Part shown: piece by piece, positions 20,289 through 28,895 of the stretch | Layout: every line of letters begins with the position of its first letter | How positions within the stretch are numbered: the stretch's first letter is position 1 | Origin: Engelhardtia mirabilis | GTDB lineage: Bacteria > Planctomycetota > UBA1135 > GCA-002686595 | Direction: 5' to 3' | Length of the DNA stretch: 64,000 bases | NCBI RefSeq assembly: GCF_007748095.1 | Contig: NZ_CP036287.1 | Span: 5,642,001-5,706,000 of the forward strand | Position numbers and translations under genes: made by a program | The notes under the pieces: model-generated | What the model saw: only the letters and a program-made list of their open reading frames with translations | Database searches by the model: none | Told to the model about the DNA's origin: nothing

Positions 20289-22130
20289 TCAGTGGGCCTG
20301 GGCCCCGCCCGCGCCCTTGGGGACGCGGACCGAGCTGACCAGCGCTTGGATCTCGGGCGGCGGCGGCGGCGTGAACTTGGCCACGGCGATCGCCACGGCG
20401 AAGTTCAGGGCCATGCCCAAGGCACCGATGCCCTCGGGGCTGATGCCGAACCACCAGTGCTCCGCGGTGTTGGTCTCCGGCGCGACGAACTTGAACCAGA
20501 CGATGTAGCCGGCGGTGAAGGTGATCCCCGCCACCATGCCGCTGATCGCGCCCTCGCGATTCATGCGGCGCGAGAAGATCCCGAGCAGGATCGCCGGGAA
20601 GAACGACGAGGCCGCCAGGCCGAAGGCGAAGGCCACCACCTGGGCCACGAAGCCCGGCGGGTAGATGCCGAGTAGGCCCGCGAAGATCACCGCGACCCCG
20701 GCCGAGATGCGCGCGGCGGCCAACTCGCGCGACTCGCGGATCTGCGGGAAGAACGTGCGCTTGAGTAGGTCGTGGCTGACGGCGGTGGAAATCACCAGCA
20801 AGAGGCCCGCCGCCGTGGAGAGGGCCGCAGCCAGCCCACCGGCGGCCACCAGCGCGATGACCCAGTTCGGCAGGCCTGCGATCTCGGGATTGGCCAGCAC
20901 CATGATGTCCCGGTCGATGTAGAGCTCGTTCTCGCCCGCGGAGGGCGCGTTGGTCACAAGGCGCTCACCGGAGACCCCGCGGCCGGCCTCGTCCGTGGGT
21001 CCCGACTCGAAGGCGGGCTTGCCGTCGAAGGGCGCGCCGCTGCGGTAGCGCACGCGCCCATCGCCGTCCTTGTCGACCCAGGCGATGAGGCCCGAGTTCT
21101 CCCAGTTCTTGAACCAGGCCGGGATGGTCTTGGCCGCGTCCGTCTCGGACGACTCGGCGTAGCGCGCCCCCTCGACCACGTCGATCAGGTTGGTGCGCGC
21201 GAAGGCCCCCACCGCCGGCGCAGCGGTGTAGAGCACCGCGATGAACAGCAGGGCCCAACCGGCCGAGGTGCGCGCGTCGCGCACGCGGGGCACGGTGTAG
21301 AAACGGATGATCACGTGGGGCAGGCCGGCCGTGCCCACCATCAGCGCCAGGGTGATGCAGAAGACGTCGACCAGACCCTTGGAGCCCGAGGTGTAGGGCG
21401 CGAAGCCGAGCTCCGCGTGCAGCCCGTCGAGCTTGGCCAAGAGCGAAATCGTCTCACCCCCCGCGATGCGGCTGCCCACCTCGCCGGCGAGGTTCGAGCC
21501 GAAGCCGAGCTGCGGCACCGCCACCCCGGTCATCAGGATCGAGATGAAGATCGCCGGCACCATGAAGGCGAAGATCAGCACGCAATACTGCGCCACCTGG
21601 GTGTAGGTGATGCCCTTCATGCCCCCGAGCACCGCGTAGAACAGCACCACGCCCATACCGATCACGACGCCGGTCTCGACCGGCACCTCGAGGAAGCGCC
21701 CGAAGACCACGCCCACGCCGCGCATCTGCCCCGCGACGTAGGTGAACGACACGAAGATCGCGCAGACCACCGCCACCAGCCGCGCGGTGCGCGAGTAGTA
21801 GCGGTCGCCCACGAAGTCAGGGACCGTGAAGCGGCCGAACTTGCGTAGGTAGGGCGCCAGCAGGAGGGCCAAGAGCACATAGCCCCCGGTCCAACCCATC
21901 AGGTAGACGCTGCCGTCGTAGCCCATGAACGAGATCAGCCCCGCCATGGAGATGAACGAGGCGGCGCTCATCCAGTCGGCGGCGGTGGCCATGCCGTTGG
22001 CGACCGGATGCACCCCACCGCCGGCCACGTAGAACTCGCGCGTGCTGCCGGCCCGGGCCCAGATCGCGATGGCGATGTAGAGGGCGAAGGTCAGCCCGAC
22101 GATCAGGAAGGTCCAGCTCTTGACGTCCAT
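20289..22130 (-). CDS. Sodium:solute symporter large subunit (VC_2705/ActP-like)
   Basis: 613 residues with about 13 membrane segments. SSS-family landmarks: FYVAGGGVHPVANGMATAADWMSAASF near the N-terminus, GYVLLALLLAPYLRKFGRFTVPDF, and GGLAAALSTAAGLLLV. An extra hydrophilic loop of about 80 residues (around 315-400) lies between late membrane segments, a feature of the VC_2705 subfamily. It starts 7 bases after the small-subunit gene, and that two-gene arrangement is characteristic of the subfamily. The family imports small organic acids such as acetate with sodium. Acetate as substrate fits the glyoxylate shunt genes 10 kb away but is inferred. Confidence 0.92.
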   Translation of the reverse strand: MDVKSWTFLIVGLTFALYIAIAIWARAGSTREFYVAGGGVHPVANGMATAADWMSAASFISMAGLISFMGYDGSVYLMGWTGGYVLLALLLAPYLRKFGRFTVPDFVGDRYYSRTARLVAVVCAIFVSFTYVAGQMRGVGVVFGRFLEVPVETGVVIGMGVVLFYAVLGGMKGITYTQVAQYCVLIFAFMVPAIFISILMTGVAVPQLGFGSNLAGEVGSRIAGGETISLLAKLDGLHAELGFAPYTSGSKGLVDVFCITLALMVGTAGLPHVIIRFYTVPRVRDARTSAGWALLFIAVLYTAAPAVGAFARTNLIDVVEGARYAESSETDAAKTIPAWFKNWENSGLIAWVDKDGDGRVRYRSGAPFDGKPAFESGPTDEAGRGVSGERLVTNAPSAGENELYIDRDIMVLANPEIAGLPNWVIALVAAGGLAAALSTAAGLLLVISTAVSHDLLKRTFFPQIRESRELAAARISAGVAVIFAGLLGIYPPGFVAQVVAFAFGLAASSFFPAILLGIFSRRMNREGAISGMVAGITFTAGYIVWFKFVAPETNTAEHWWFGISPEGIGALGMALNFAVAIAVAKFTPPPPPEIQALVSSVRVPKGAGGAQAH

Positions 22131-22137
22131 GGCGCCG

Positions 22138-22425
22138 TCAGTCCTCGGAGACGCCGTAGCGACGGTCGAGCCGCTTCATGGCCACGACGTAGACGAAGAT
22201 CAGCACGCAGAAGGTGTAGATCGAGCCGGCCTGGGCGAACCAGAAGCCGAGCGGGAAGCCGGTGCCCGGGAGCTGGTACTCGTTGAGCGGCTCCGCGAAC
22301 AGGATCCCGCAGCCGAAGGAGACGGCGAACCAGATCGAGAGCAGGAGGCCAAGCAGCCGCAGGTTCGCGCGCCAGTAGGCGCGTGCGGCCATTCTGCCGT
22401 CGGGATCGAATCGAGAATCGGACAC
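22138..22425 (-). CDS. Sodium:solute symporter small subunit (DUF4212)
   Basis: 95 residues if started at the GTG (VSDSRFDP); an ATG 11 codons further in (MAARAYWRAN) gives 84. Neither has a strong ribosome binding site. The RAYWRANLRLLGLLLSIWF opening, two membrane helices and the middle motif FPLGFWFAQAGSIYTF are diagnostic of the small partner of VC_2705-type symporters. The large subunit follows after 7 bases, so the two are made together. It likely assists assembly or stability of the transporter. Confidence 0.88.
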   Translation of the reverse strand: MSDSRFDPDGRMAARAYWRANLRLLGLLLSIWFAVSFGCGILFAEPLNEYQLPGTGFPLGFWFAQAGSIYTFCVLIFVYVVAMKRLDRRYGVSED

Positions 22426-22779
22426 GCGTGGGGTCGTCGAGTAGAGGACGCGGACGGGGCGGTGGAGCACTCCTCGCCCATCGGTGCTGTCATGGTACGA
22501 CGCTCGTGCGCCGCGAGCAGCGCCCCATGACTTCGCCGCTGCTCGGCCCAATGGAAGGGGACGGGCTCGGCCTTGGAAGTCCAGCCGGGAAGCTGCGCGG
22601 CCGTGGACCGCACGACGCCGCCCATCCGCGCGCGTCCGAGGCTCCCGGTGACGCGGGACGCTCGAGCCACCGACCCTCGTTCAGCCGGCGCGGCGCATGC
22701 ACCCTGGCCATTGGATCCGTCGTTGACCGAGCCCCGCACGAGGGACGATCGTCCGTGACCGGGCCAGCGCACGAACGGC
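22426..22779. other. Intergenic stretch of about 350 bases
   Basis: Lies between the stop of the 670-aa gene and the symporter operon, both on the minus strand, so it should contain the symporter promoter. No gene, repeat or confident promoter motif is seen. Confidence 0.4.
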
Positions 22780-24792
22780 TCAGAGGTCCATGTCCGAGAG
22801 CTCGTCGATCACCGGCGGGAGTTCGACCTCACCTAGGGTGAAGTCCGGCAGCCGCCGATGGACCGTCCGCCCATCCGGCAAGGTGAGCGGCACATCGAGG
22901 ACGAACGTGCCCGAGATCGGCGCGATCACCCTCCAACCGGCCAAGCGCTGGGTACCCAGGTCGAACCCGATCCCCTGCGCCACGACCCCGTCGACCGAGG
23001 TGCCGTCGAGCAGCAGGCGGACGTCCCCCTGCATCGACAGCGGCAGGCTCAGGTCCACCCCGTCCAGCTTCCAGCGAACCTCGCGGGCGAAGCTGCGTCG
23101 CTGCTCCCACTCGACCAGGACTTCCTGACGGTCGACCGAGAAGCTCGATGGCTCGATAACGACCGTTCCGCCCGGAACCTGCAGTCCGTACTCGCCGTGA
23201 ACGAGAAGGTACTCGGAGGACCGCTCGTCGGTGCCGATAGGACGAATCGGAGACGGGATCTCCGGCGGGACCGCAAGCGGTTCGAGTACCGGCCGCGGCC
23301 GACTTCCGCCGGCGGCGGTCGCCTCGGCCTCTGCCCCTCGCGGCTGAACCCTCACCCTCCCGATTGCCGGAACAACGACCGTCGGCCCGGACCCGCTCGG
23401 CGGCAGCTCGACGTCGGTCACGAATCCGACCGGCTGGAGCGAGAGGACGTAGGGGCCCGCCGCCAGATCGACGAACTCGTGCAGCTCGACGGTGAAATCA
23501 TCCCTGGCCGTGACCCGTCCCGAGTCGAGTCGGCAGCTCAACGACCGCCGTTGACCCGACGCGAGCTGGCCGCCGCTTCCGGCAGTCAGGAAGACCTTGA
23601 GTCGCCCCTCACCAAGGGCCAGAACCTCGCGCCAGGGGCGCGCGAAGCGAAGCGCGATCCGTCCCGTCGTGGGGCGCGCGACCTCGTCCGTGTAGATCCA
23701 CACGGCAATCTCGCGCTCGGAATCGCTCGAGACCTCGAAGGACTCCACAGACAGCTCGACTCCCGCCTCGGCGTTCACACCAGAATCCGAAAGACGATAG
23801 GTCCCCGACGGCAACTGCGGCAGGGCCGTGCGGAGCTCGAAGTCCCCTTGGGAGTTCTCGAACCAACGGGACCTCTCGAGCCTGACGACGGCCACGCCCG
23901 CAGCCTCGGCGTCGGAGGGACGCAGTCCACGCACCGCGCTCACACTCAGGAAAAGGCCGTCGAGGGGCGCCCCGGCGAGAAGGACGAGTTCGACGTCCCG
24001 GGTGGCAGTCAAGACGACATCCGAAAGCTCGATGGCCACGATCGACCCGTCAGGGGGATCAACCTCCAACGGCGCCGGAGGCGGGGGCACGACGAATCGC
24101 GCTCGCCCTCCCTCGGTCAGCAGTTCCAGACGCTCGCCTGGCCCAGCGAAGGGGAGTGCGATCGGGGACGTCACCTCGGCCCGCAAGCGCGCGTGCCCCT
24201 CGGCGCCGACGCCGAACCCGCCGTCGATCGGCGGCCCCAGCCTCAGGGGCAGCGTCCACGGCGCGCCCGCCTCGTCGACCACCCGCGCCGGCACCGCGCG
24301 GCCAGGGAAGACCGCAACGGGCGTCTGCTCGACGAGCTCCGCCCACGTCGCATCGAGTTCGAGGTAGGTGTAATCGACCCCATCGAGCCGCAGGTCCACC
24401 ACCCAACACGCCTCGTCCAGCCCGAGCCCATCCGGGAGCCGCGCGCTCCCTTCGCGAACCTCGACCCTCCGAAGTGCTCCCCCCGAGGTCAGCAAGCACA
24501 GCTCTCCCCACCCGTCGAGCAGCACGCCGTCGCGGGAGTCCTCGAACTGGATGGTGCTGAGCCGAAGCTCATCGCTCGCGCCGTCGGCAAGTGGCCCCGA
24601 GGGTGCCAGCGCCCGATCGTTGCCGCCATCCGCGGCGTAGGAATCGGGTGAAGTAAGCCCTCCATTCGAATCGTCGACGCCATCCTGTTCGGCGATTCGC
24701 CGCGCGGCACCTCCCGGATCTCCGACTCTCGGCAAGTCGACGAGAAGCAGTCCAATCGCGAGCACGACCACGACGACAATCAGTTTCCGCAT
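22780..24792 (-). CDS. Membrane-anchored or secreted protein of unknown function (670 aa)
   Basis: The N-terminus (MRKLIVVVVVLAIGLLLVDL) is an uncleaved anchor or signal. The rest is hydrophilic and beta-rich. Segments such as LPQLPSGTYRLSDSG and VDLAAGPYVLSLQPVGF resemble the turns of carboxypeptidase-regulatory-like or Ig-type beta domains, so a string of extracytoplasmic beta domains is likely. No catalytic motif found. Most Cys are absent, unlike the other secreted proteins nearby. Function unknown. Confidence 0.7.
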   Translation of the reverse strand: MRKLIVVVVVLAIGLLLVDLPRVGDPGGAARRIAEQDGVDDSNGGLTSPDSYAADGGNDRALAPSGPLADGASDELRLSTIQFEDSRDGVLLDGWGELCLLTSGGALRRVEVREGSARLPDGLGLDEACWVVDLRLDGVDYTYLELDATWAELVEQTPVAVFPGRAVPARVVDEAGAPWTLPLRLGPPIDGGFGVGAEGHARLRAEVTSPIALPFAGPGERLELLTEGGRARFVVPPPPAPLEVDPPDGSIVAIELSDVVLTATRDVELVLLAGAPLDGLFLSVSAVRGLRPSDAEAAGVAVVRLERSRWFENSQGDFELRTALPQLPSGTYRLSDSGVNAEAGVELSVESFEVSSDSEREIAVWIYTDEVARPTTGRIALRFARPWREVLALGEGRLKVFLTAGSGGQLASGQRRSLSCRLDSGRVTARDDFTVELHEFVDLAAGPYVLSLQPVGFVTDVELPPSGSGPTVVVPAIGRVRVQPRGAEAEATAAGGSRPRPVLEPLAVPPEIPSPIRPIGTDERSSEYLLVHGEYGLQVPGGTVVIEPSSFSVDRQEVLVEWEQRRSFAREVRWKLDGVDLSLPLSMQGDVRLLLDGTSVDGVVAQGIGFDLGTQRLAGWRVIAPISGTFVLDVPLTLPDGRTVHRRLPDFTLGEVELPPVIDELSDMDL

Positions 24793-24932
24793 GTCAAGAC
24801 TCTTTCGACCTCCCAGCCCGCGGGCGATGACAGCGAACAGCCAGGAGCGGCGCGCGCAGATCGAGCCCGATCGGCGCGCGCCGAAGCCTAACCGACCCGC
24901 GCGGCAAGGATCTGCTCAGAGCATTCAACCGC

Positions 24933-25313
24933 TCAACAGTCCCGGCACTCCACGCTGATCCCCCCCGAATAGTCCCCGGTCACGGTAAAGACCCCACCCA
25001 CCTCGGTGATGCCCGTGATCGTGAAATCCGCGGGGTCGGCTGGGCCCGTGTTGCCCTTCTCGCAACTCCAGATCGCAAGTGGGTCGATGCTGAAGCAGAC
25101 ACCGCAGGCCCATTCATCGGCGATGTCATTCGCGAAGATTCCGGACGCGATATCGACGGGATCAGACCCGGCCGTGAATTGAATCGTCATCTCCTCGGTG
25201 TATGTGAATACCCCCGACGTTCCGCATGCAACGATCAACGAGGGCGCGGTGGTCTGGGCGATCCCGACCGAAGCGAAGATTGAAAGGATCCCGACCGGCT
25301 TGGCGAGACGCAT
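24933..25313 (-). CDS. Small secreted Cys-containing protein of unknown function
   Basis: 126 residues from MRLAKPVG, preceded by a modest GAAGGG ribosome binding site; the signal peptide ends near GIAQTTA. The mature part has six Cys (ACGT, WACGVCF, WSCEK, ECRDC at the very end), compatible with disulfides. Codon use is less GC-rich than in most neighbours. A longer start (MSCSQKRA) is possible but would add a basic stretch before the signal peptide. Function unknown. Confidence 0.6.
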   Translation of the reverse strand: MRLAKPVGILSIFASVGIAQTTAPSLIVACGTSGVFTYTEEMTIQFTAGSDPVDIASGIFANDIADEWACGVCFSIDPLAIWSCEKGNTGPADPADFTITGITEVGGVFTVTGDYSGGISVECRDC

Positions 25314-25766
25314 GGATATGGCCCTTCTCGAAGCCGCACGCTTCTGACTGCAAGACATGTTTCTCTGACTGCTGGGGTATCTTCGAATGCCACGCATCCC
25401 CCTCGATGCAGGCTCGCTTCGTGGAGGCTACCCCCCCCTCGACGCTCGCAACAATCCGTTGCGCGCGCGCCGGCATGGGGCGCCACCGATCTGCCCAACG
25501 TCGTGCTGGCGAGCCCAACCGCACGAACCGATCCGGTCGGAGGGAAGGTCTCCAACCTCACCGAACGGGGCAGAGCTGGTCGCGCAGACTGGGGTGAACC
25601 GCGATCCGGATCGGAGAGTCGGGAGCCGAGCGTCAGCGGCTCGGCGCCGCTGTAGGCGCCGACGAGCGCACCGCAAAGTGGACCGGGTCCGGATCCGCGC
25701 CCGCCGGGTGCCCGGGACGGCCGCGCCGAGACAGGGCGGTGGCCCGTCCCTCTCGAGGGGGGCACA
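25314..25766. other. Divergent intergenic stretch of about 450 bases
   Basis: Lies between the small secreted protein (minus) and the nitroreductase fusion (plus). It contains a hairpin TCGGCGCC/GGCGCCGA at 25641-25662 with a 6-base loop, plus overlapping CGGCTC inverted repeats just before it. No gene seen. Confidence 0.45.
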
Positions 25767-27362
25767 ATGGGGCATCGCGGTCCCCCACCGGGCGCGCCCG
25801 ACCCCATCCCCATGACCTCCGAACCGCCCACATCGTCGACGCCCCAGGCGCAGGGCGGCAGCCCCGCAGAAGTCGAAGGCGCGCGTCCCGAGGCAATGGA
25901 TCGAGGGATTCCCGAGGCCGCCGAAGGCTCTCCCACCTTGGGCCGCGGGCCCAAGGACTTCGACGTCGGCGAGCCGGTGGGGCCGACGCCGGAGCGTGAC
26001 TTCTGGGAGGCGATCTACACCCGGCGCTCGATCCGCAAGTTCGACGAGCGGCCGGTGCCGCGCGAGCTGGCCGACCAGGTCATGCACGCGGGGATCTGGG
26101 CGCCCTCCTCCTGCAACTACCAGATGTGGGATCTGGTGGCGGTGGACGATCCCGAGGTCAACGCGAAGCTCGCCGCCCTGTCGAGCCAGATGGGCAACGC
26201 GCCCACCAACATCGTCGTCTCCTACGGGCGCGAGTTCTCGGAGGAGAGCTGGGCCAACATCCAGTCGGCCAGCGCGATGATCCAGAACATGAGCCTGGCG
26301 GCCCAGGTGCTGGGACTGGGGACCTTTTGGATCACCCAGACCGGTGACAAGGAAGCGGTGCGCGAGCTGGTGGGCTTGCCCTATGACCGCTTGGTCGTGG
26401 CGGTGCTGGCCCTGGGCTATCCCAAGTTCCAGCCCAAGTCGGGCCCCAAGCGCCGCCCCCTCGACGTGGTGCGCCACTGGAACCACTACGGCGGGCGGCC
26501 GATCCCCTCCTCGCCCGATCCGGCCGCCTGGCACCCCGACGACCTGGCCGTGTACCAGCGCGCGCGGGTGCTCAACGGGCTGCGGCACAACAAGCCGCGG
26601 CCCTGGGAGGTGCGCGCCACGGAGGCGGCGATCGAGCGCTTCGTGGAGCGCGGTGCGGACAAGCTCGAAGAGGATCAGCCGCCCCTGGGCCGCTGGCTCG
26701 ACGTGCTGCCCTGCACGGGCATCGTGACCGAGCGCACCTGGCGCCAACGCCGCGGCTTCCACTTCGACGTGGTCGAGCGCACCAAGGAGGTCGGCGAGTT
26801 CGTGGCCAACCGGGTGCGGCCGGTGGCCGGCATCCACCTGTGGAGTCCCGACGACGCCGTGCGCCTGGGGCCGCAGGCGCCGCCCGAGGCGACCTACGCC
26901 GTGGCCACGTGCCTGTTCCGCCTCGAGGACCTGGCGCCGGACCAGCGCGGCCCGCTCCTGGCCGACATCGCGCGCTGGCTCGAGCCCGGGGGCGAGTTGA
27001 TCCTGGGGCTGGTCAGCACGCGCTCGTTCCACAGCCTGACCGAACGCCTGCGCTCGAAGCGCGGCGGGCCGCGGGGCGTGGAGTACGTGCTCTCGCCCGA
27101 CCCGAACATCGGTCCCTTCGAGGCCGTCGATCCGCGCGCGATCGAGCGCCTGGCCCACGACGCGGGCTTCGAGACCGTCGATCGCCTGGGCCTGCAGGCC
27201 GCCCCTCAACCGGAGGAGCTGGCCTTCCGCACGCGCAACTTCTCCGAGCGCGGCAAGCGCCTGGCGGGACTGGTCGGCAGCGCCCTGGGCAAGCTCGAGC
27301 AACTTCCCGGCGTGCAGAGCCGCTTCGGGCGCTTCCAGTTCCTGCGCCTGCGCCGCCGCTGA
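25767..27362 (+). CDS. Nitroreductase-family domain fused to a methyltransferase-like domain
   Basis: 531 residues. The ATG at 25767 has a GAGGGGGG ribosome binding site at good spacing; an alternative ATG lies at 25812. Residues 1-70 are Pro/Gly-rich. Residues 75-245 are an FMN-dependent nitroreductase fold (YTRRSIRKFDERPVP and APSSCNYQ, the FMN-contact regions). Residues 300-520 resemble a class I methyltransferase, with LARWLEPGGE-like post-motif III (IARWLEPGGELILGL), but the SAM-binding glycine loop is altered to LDVLPCTG. The second domain may therefore bind SAM poorly or have another role. Reduction of an unknown aromatic or flavin-type substrate is inferred. Ends 6 bases from a convergent gene. 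Confidence 0.8.
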   Translation: MGHRGPPPGAPDPIPMTSEPPTSSTPQAQGGSPAEVEGARPEAMDRGIPEAAEGSPTLGRGPKDFDVGEPVGPTPERDFWEAIYTRRSIRKFDERPVPRELADQVMHAGIWAPSSCNYQMWDLVAVDDPEVNAKLAALSSQMGNAPTNIVVSYGREFSEESWANIQSASAMIQNMSLAAQVLGLGTFWITQTGDKEAVRELVGLPYDRLVVAVLALGYPKFQPKSGPKRRPLDVVRHWNHYGGRPIPSSPDPAAWHPDDLAVYQRARVLNGLRHNKPRPWEVRATEAAIERFVERGADKLEEDQPPLGRWLDVLPCTGIVTERTWRQRRGFHFDVVERTKEVGEFVANRVRPVAGIHLWSPDDAVRLGPQAPPEATYAVATCLFRLEDLAPDQRGPLLADIARWLEPGGELILGLVSTRSFHSLTERLRSKRGGPRGVEYVLSPDPNIGPFEAVDPRAIERLAHDAGFETVDRLGLQAAPQPEELAFRTRNFSERGKRLAGLVGSALGKLEQLPGVQSRFGRFQFLRLRRR

Positions 27363-27368
27363 CGTGGG

Positions 27369-28895
27369 TCAGAACTTGACGCGCCACTCGGCCCGAATCC
27401 CCTGCGACGAGTCGTCCCCCTCTCGCGTTGCGACAAAGGCGTCGAGGCGCAAGACCTGATGTTGGCCGAAGGCCCGCTGGTAGCGGGCCCCCAGTGCCAG
27501 GGCGCTCTCGTGCTCGCCCTCGAGACTCCCACGACCTCCTATCTCGAAGACGATCTGCCCCCGCGTTCCATTCAGGAAGTGCTGATAGCCGAGAGCTCCA
27601 CCGACGGTGTCGCTCAAGGCTCCACCGAGCGGTATGCCGAAGGTGCCCATCCCGACGGGCTCGAAGAGAATCCCGATTCGCGCCACGGCGTCGCCGCGGT
27701 CCGGGCCGCGTGCTGCTGAAGAGAACTGATCGATGGACCAGAAGCCGTTGGCGTAGACGACGTGCTCCCTGCCCTCGAGCGTGTAGGCGACCTCTGAGGC
27801 GAGCAGTGTCCCCGCCGTCGCCGAAGGGGTGTCACCGTGCAGCGGAACAGATGTCGCGACTCTGAACGTCGTGTCGAGCACCCCGAGCCGCTGCACCGAG
27901 CTGCCACCCAGGTAGCAGGCGTCCGAGTCACGCTGATGACCGTCCACGAAGAGCAGGTCGAGTGCCATGGAACTGTCGAACAGTGAGGTGTCTGCTGCGG
28001 TCAGAAGGCCCACCATGGCCCCAGTCTCGCCGTCCGCCCCACCTCCCTGATCGACGCCGCTCCAGCCCACCAAGCCCGTCAACCGCAGATTCGAGACACC
28101 TTCGGCCGTGAGCGAGTTCCGCGTCACTCCGAGCAGGTCGACGTCGTCGTCGACCAGGAACCCGTCCTGCACGAGCAGAGGAACTCGTCCGATCGTCAGG
28201 CCATAGTCCAGGGCGTGGCGGTCCCCATCGTCCAGCCCCGGAAACAGCTCGCCGAACTCGCCCTCGAAGTAGAGCGTCCGGATTCTCGAGTTGAAGCCAG
28301 ACTCCCAACCCGAATCCTCGTCGGGTTCGAGGCTGTATCCGGTGAACTGCCCCCGCTCACCATCGATCGGCCGCAGACCGAGGAGTACCCGTTCGGTTCC
28401 GGAAAGCGACAAGTTGGCGAACAAGTCCAGCCGATTGGCCCACTCGGTGCGAACGTCCGATCCGGAGTCATGGCTCTGCACCGCAGATCGCAAGTCCCCG
28501 AAGACGATCAGCGACGGTTGAAACACCTGCCCCGTGGGTAGCTCGACGCCCGCCGGGATGGGGCCGCTGGAAAGAAACCTTCCCCCGATCTCGAGCAGCG
28601 GCTCCGGGCGCTCCGCGATCGCCTCCGCCCGATAGCCGATGACTTCGTCCGACAGTTCCGAGTCCAGCGCCAAGCCGTCCGGCTGATGTTCCACCGGCGC
28701 GAAGACGAGCGCGTCACGCCCGCGCGGAGTATCGGACAAGGGCGTCCGCCCGTCCGCATCGCTGGCCATCGGAAGCTCCCGGCGCAACGGCCTCTGCGCC
28801 GCACTCGGAGTGCGACAGCCCGACCCCACCAGGACCGCAATGAGCAGGACCCAGGAGCTACGAGGAGCTTCGAGCGCCACGGGCTCAGCGTCCAT
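27369..28895 (-). CDS. Outer-membrane beta-barrel-like lipoprotein of cytochrome operon
   Basis: 508 residues from an ATG that overlaps the pentahaem gene by 11 bases, which supports the start and coupling. The signal peptide ends in a lipobox (LVGSGC). The remainder alternates polar and apolar residues in many strands (RLDLFANLSLSGTERVLLGLRP, GQIVFEIGGRGSLEGE, HQVLRLDAFVAT) and ends in an aromatic residue (EWRVKF), as outer-membrane barrels do. No haem motifs. As last gene of a multihaem cytochrome operon it may be the barrel that passes electrons or substrates across the outer membrane. The barrel call is from pattern alone, with no family recognised. Confidence 0.6.
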   Translation of the reverse strand: MDAEPVALEAPRSSWVLLIAVLVGSGCRTPSAAQRPLRRELPMASDADGRTPLSDTPRGRDALVFAPVEHQPDGLALDSELSDEVIGYRAEAIAERPEPLLEIGGRFLSSGPIPAGVELPTGQVFQPSLIVFGDLRSAVQSHDSGSDVRTEWANRLDLFANLSLSGTERVLLGLRPIDGERGQFTGYSLEPDEDSGWESGFNSRIRTLYFEGEFGELFPGLDDGDRHALDYGLTIGRVPLLVQDGFLVDDDVDLLGVTRNSLTAEGVSNLRLTGLVGWSGVDQGGGADGETGAMVGLLTAADTSLFDSSMALDLLFVDGHQRDSDACYLGGSSVQRLGVLDTTFRVATSVPLHGDTPSATAGTLLASEVAYTLEGREHVVYANGFWSIDQFSSAARGPDRGDAVARIGILFEPVGMGTFGIPLGGALSDTVGGALGYQHFLNGTRGQIVFEIGGRGSLEGEHESALALGARYQRAFGQHQVLRLDAFVATREGDDSSQGIRAEWRVKF

